A stretch of 47,382 nucleotides of DNA from an uncultured bacterium. Lineage in GTDB: Bacteria; Gemmatimonadota; Gemmatimonadetes; Longimicrobiales; RSA9. A model generated the notes under the pieces. That model made no database searches. It was not told the origin of the DNA and saw only the letters and a program-made list of their open reading frames with translations. Position numbers and translations under genes: made by a program. Below are positions 46,593 through 47,382 of this stretch, piece by piece (the stretch's first letter is position 1; every line of letters starts with the position of its first letter). The stretch spans positions 1-47,382 of the forward strand of contig CALBZE010000004.1 in the NCBI GenBank assembly GCA_937889645.1, read 5' to 3'.

Positions 46593-47382
46593 ATGAGCAC
46601 GTTCACGACGAAGGATGGCACCGAGATCTACTACAAGGATTGGGGCTCAGGGCAGCCCGTCGTCTTCAGCCACGGTTGGCCCCTCAACGCCGACGCCTGG
46701 GACGACCAGATGCTGTTCCTCGCCTCCCATGGCTTCCGCTGCATCGCCCACGACCGGCGCGGCCACGGCCGTTCCAGCCAGCCCTGGCACGGCAACGACA
46801 TGGACACCTACGCCGACGATCTCGCCGAGCTGATCGAGCATCTCGATCTCCGGGACGCCATCCTGGTAGGCCATTCGACGGGCGGGGGCGAGGTGACGCG
46901 GTACGTCGGACGTCACGGCACCGATCGCGTCGCGAGGGTCGTCCTGATCGGCGCCGTGCCGCCGCTCATGCTCAGGACCGAGGCGAACCCCGAGGGCCAG
47001 CCGCGAGAGGTCTTCGACGAGATCCGGGAAAGCCTGCTGCGCGACCGCTCGCAGTATTACCGGGAACTCAGCGCCCCGTTCTACGGCGCGAACCGGCCGG
47101 GCGCCAAGGTATCGGAGGGGACGCGGGAGGCCTTCTGGCTCTGGTGCATGCAGGCCGGGTTGGTGAATGCCTACGAATGCGTCGCGGCGTTCTCGGAGAC
47201 GGACTTCACGGAGGACCTGCGGAAAATCGACGTGCCGACGCTGATCATCCACGGCGAGGACGACCAGATCGTGCCGATCGCGGCCTCGGCCATGCGATCG
47301 GTGGAACTCGTCGAGAACGCGACTCTGAAGGTCTACCCTGGCGCGCCGCACGGGCTGACCGCCACGCACAAAGGTCGGCTGA
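46593..47382 (+). CDS. Alpha/beta hydrolase, non-heme haloperoxidase/esterase type (3' end cut by window edge)
   Basis: The 263 visible residues cover nearly the full fold. The nucleophile is S95 in VGHSTGGGE, the acid lies in HGEDDQIVP and the histidine in PGAPHGL; the oxyanion region is SHGWPLNADAWDDQM. The DGTEIYYKDWGSGQPVVFSHG opening is typical of the cofactor-free chloroperoxidase/aryl esterase group, which hydrolyse esters or perhydrolyse acids. No stop codon occurs before the window ends; only about 10-15 residues should be missing. It is divergent from padR, so control by the same region is possible. Confidence 0.93.
   Translation, partial: MSTFTTKDGTEIYYKDWGSGQPVVFSHGWPLNADAWDDQMLFLASHGFRCIAHDRRGHGRSSQPWHGNDMDTYADDLAELIEHLDLRDAILVGHSTGGGEVTRYVGRHGTDRVARVVLIGAVPPLMLRTEANPEGQPREVFDEIRESLLRDRSQYYRELSAPFYGANRPGAKVSEGTREAFWLWCMQAGLVNAYECVAAFSETDFTEDLRKIDVPTLIIHGEDDQIVPIAASAMRSVELVENATLKVYPGAPHGLTATHKGRL

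Overview
The window is a 47.4 kb stretch of very GC-rich bacterial chromosome with about 44 protein genes packed in short operons. Many genes are joined by 4-base GTGA or ATGA start/stop overlaps. The organism looks like a diderm: there is an outer-membrane beta-barrel ending in Phe, several lipoproteins, periplasmic LTxxQ/Spy-like proteins and Sec signal peptides ending in A-x-A-Q. GC content, signal-peptide style and gene set resemble Gemmatimonadota, but that placement is my inference and no rRNA or marker gene is present to confirm it. I saw no tRNA, rRNA, CRISPR array, insertion sequence or prophage.

Layout. 1-8967 (minus strand): a NarL-type response regulator (cut by the window edge) and its sensor kinase, a tandem universal stress protein, a HAD phosphatase-GH65 glycoside phosphorylase fusion, an M1 metallopeptidase and a FolD homologue with a degraded active site. 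9160-15339 (plus): a flavin monooxygenase with two CPA2 cation/proton antiporters, then an LTxxQ/Spy-like protein, ECF sigma factor, probable anti-sigma factor and second Spy-like protein. 15349-18735: a membrane sensor kinase (minus), then a FrnE-type DsbA oxidoreductase coupled to a second flavin monooxygenase (plus). 18739-27661 (minus): a metal-handling and envelope block with a DUF305 lipoprotein, an LVIVD-repeat protein, a CopB-type P1B ATPase, a drug-efflux MFS protein with a C-terminal winged-helix-like domain, a PAP2 phosphatase and two small proteins.

27795-31306 (plus): a promoter, a yybP-ykoY-type manganese riboswitch and an overlapping intrinsic terminator precede htpX, a TerC/Alx-family gene and a CNNM/CorC-family gene. 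This reads as a manganese-responsive operon joining metal efflux to membrane-protein quality control.

31150-40010 (minus): a respiratory formate dehydrogenase operon of porin, NrfD-type membrane subunit, small membrane protein, catalytic subunit, iron-sulfur subunit, lipoprotein, FdhE and two unknown small proteins. The catalytic gene has an in-frame UGA at codon 206, at the selenocysteine position of FdnG, followed at the canonical distance by a SECIS-like hairpin with a GGUCU loop. It should therefore be read as one selenoprotein gene, not two fragments. A strong promoter at 40101 drives a divergent membrane protein/XRE regulator pair that may control this operon.

40907-47382: a TraB/GumN protein, a class D beta-lactamase homologue, an arginase-family/PEP-mutase-family pair, a PadR-regulated membrane protein, and an alpha/beta hydrolase (haloperoxidase/esterase type) cut by the right edge.
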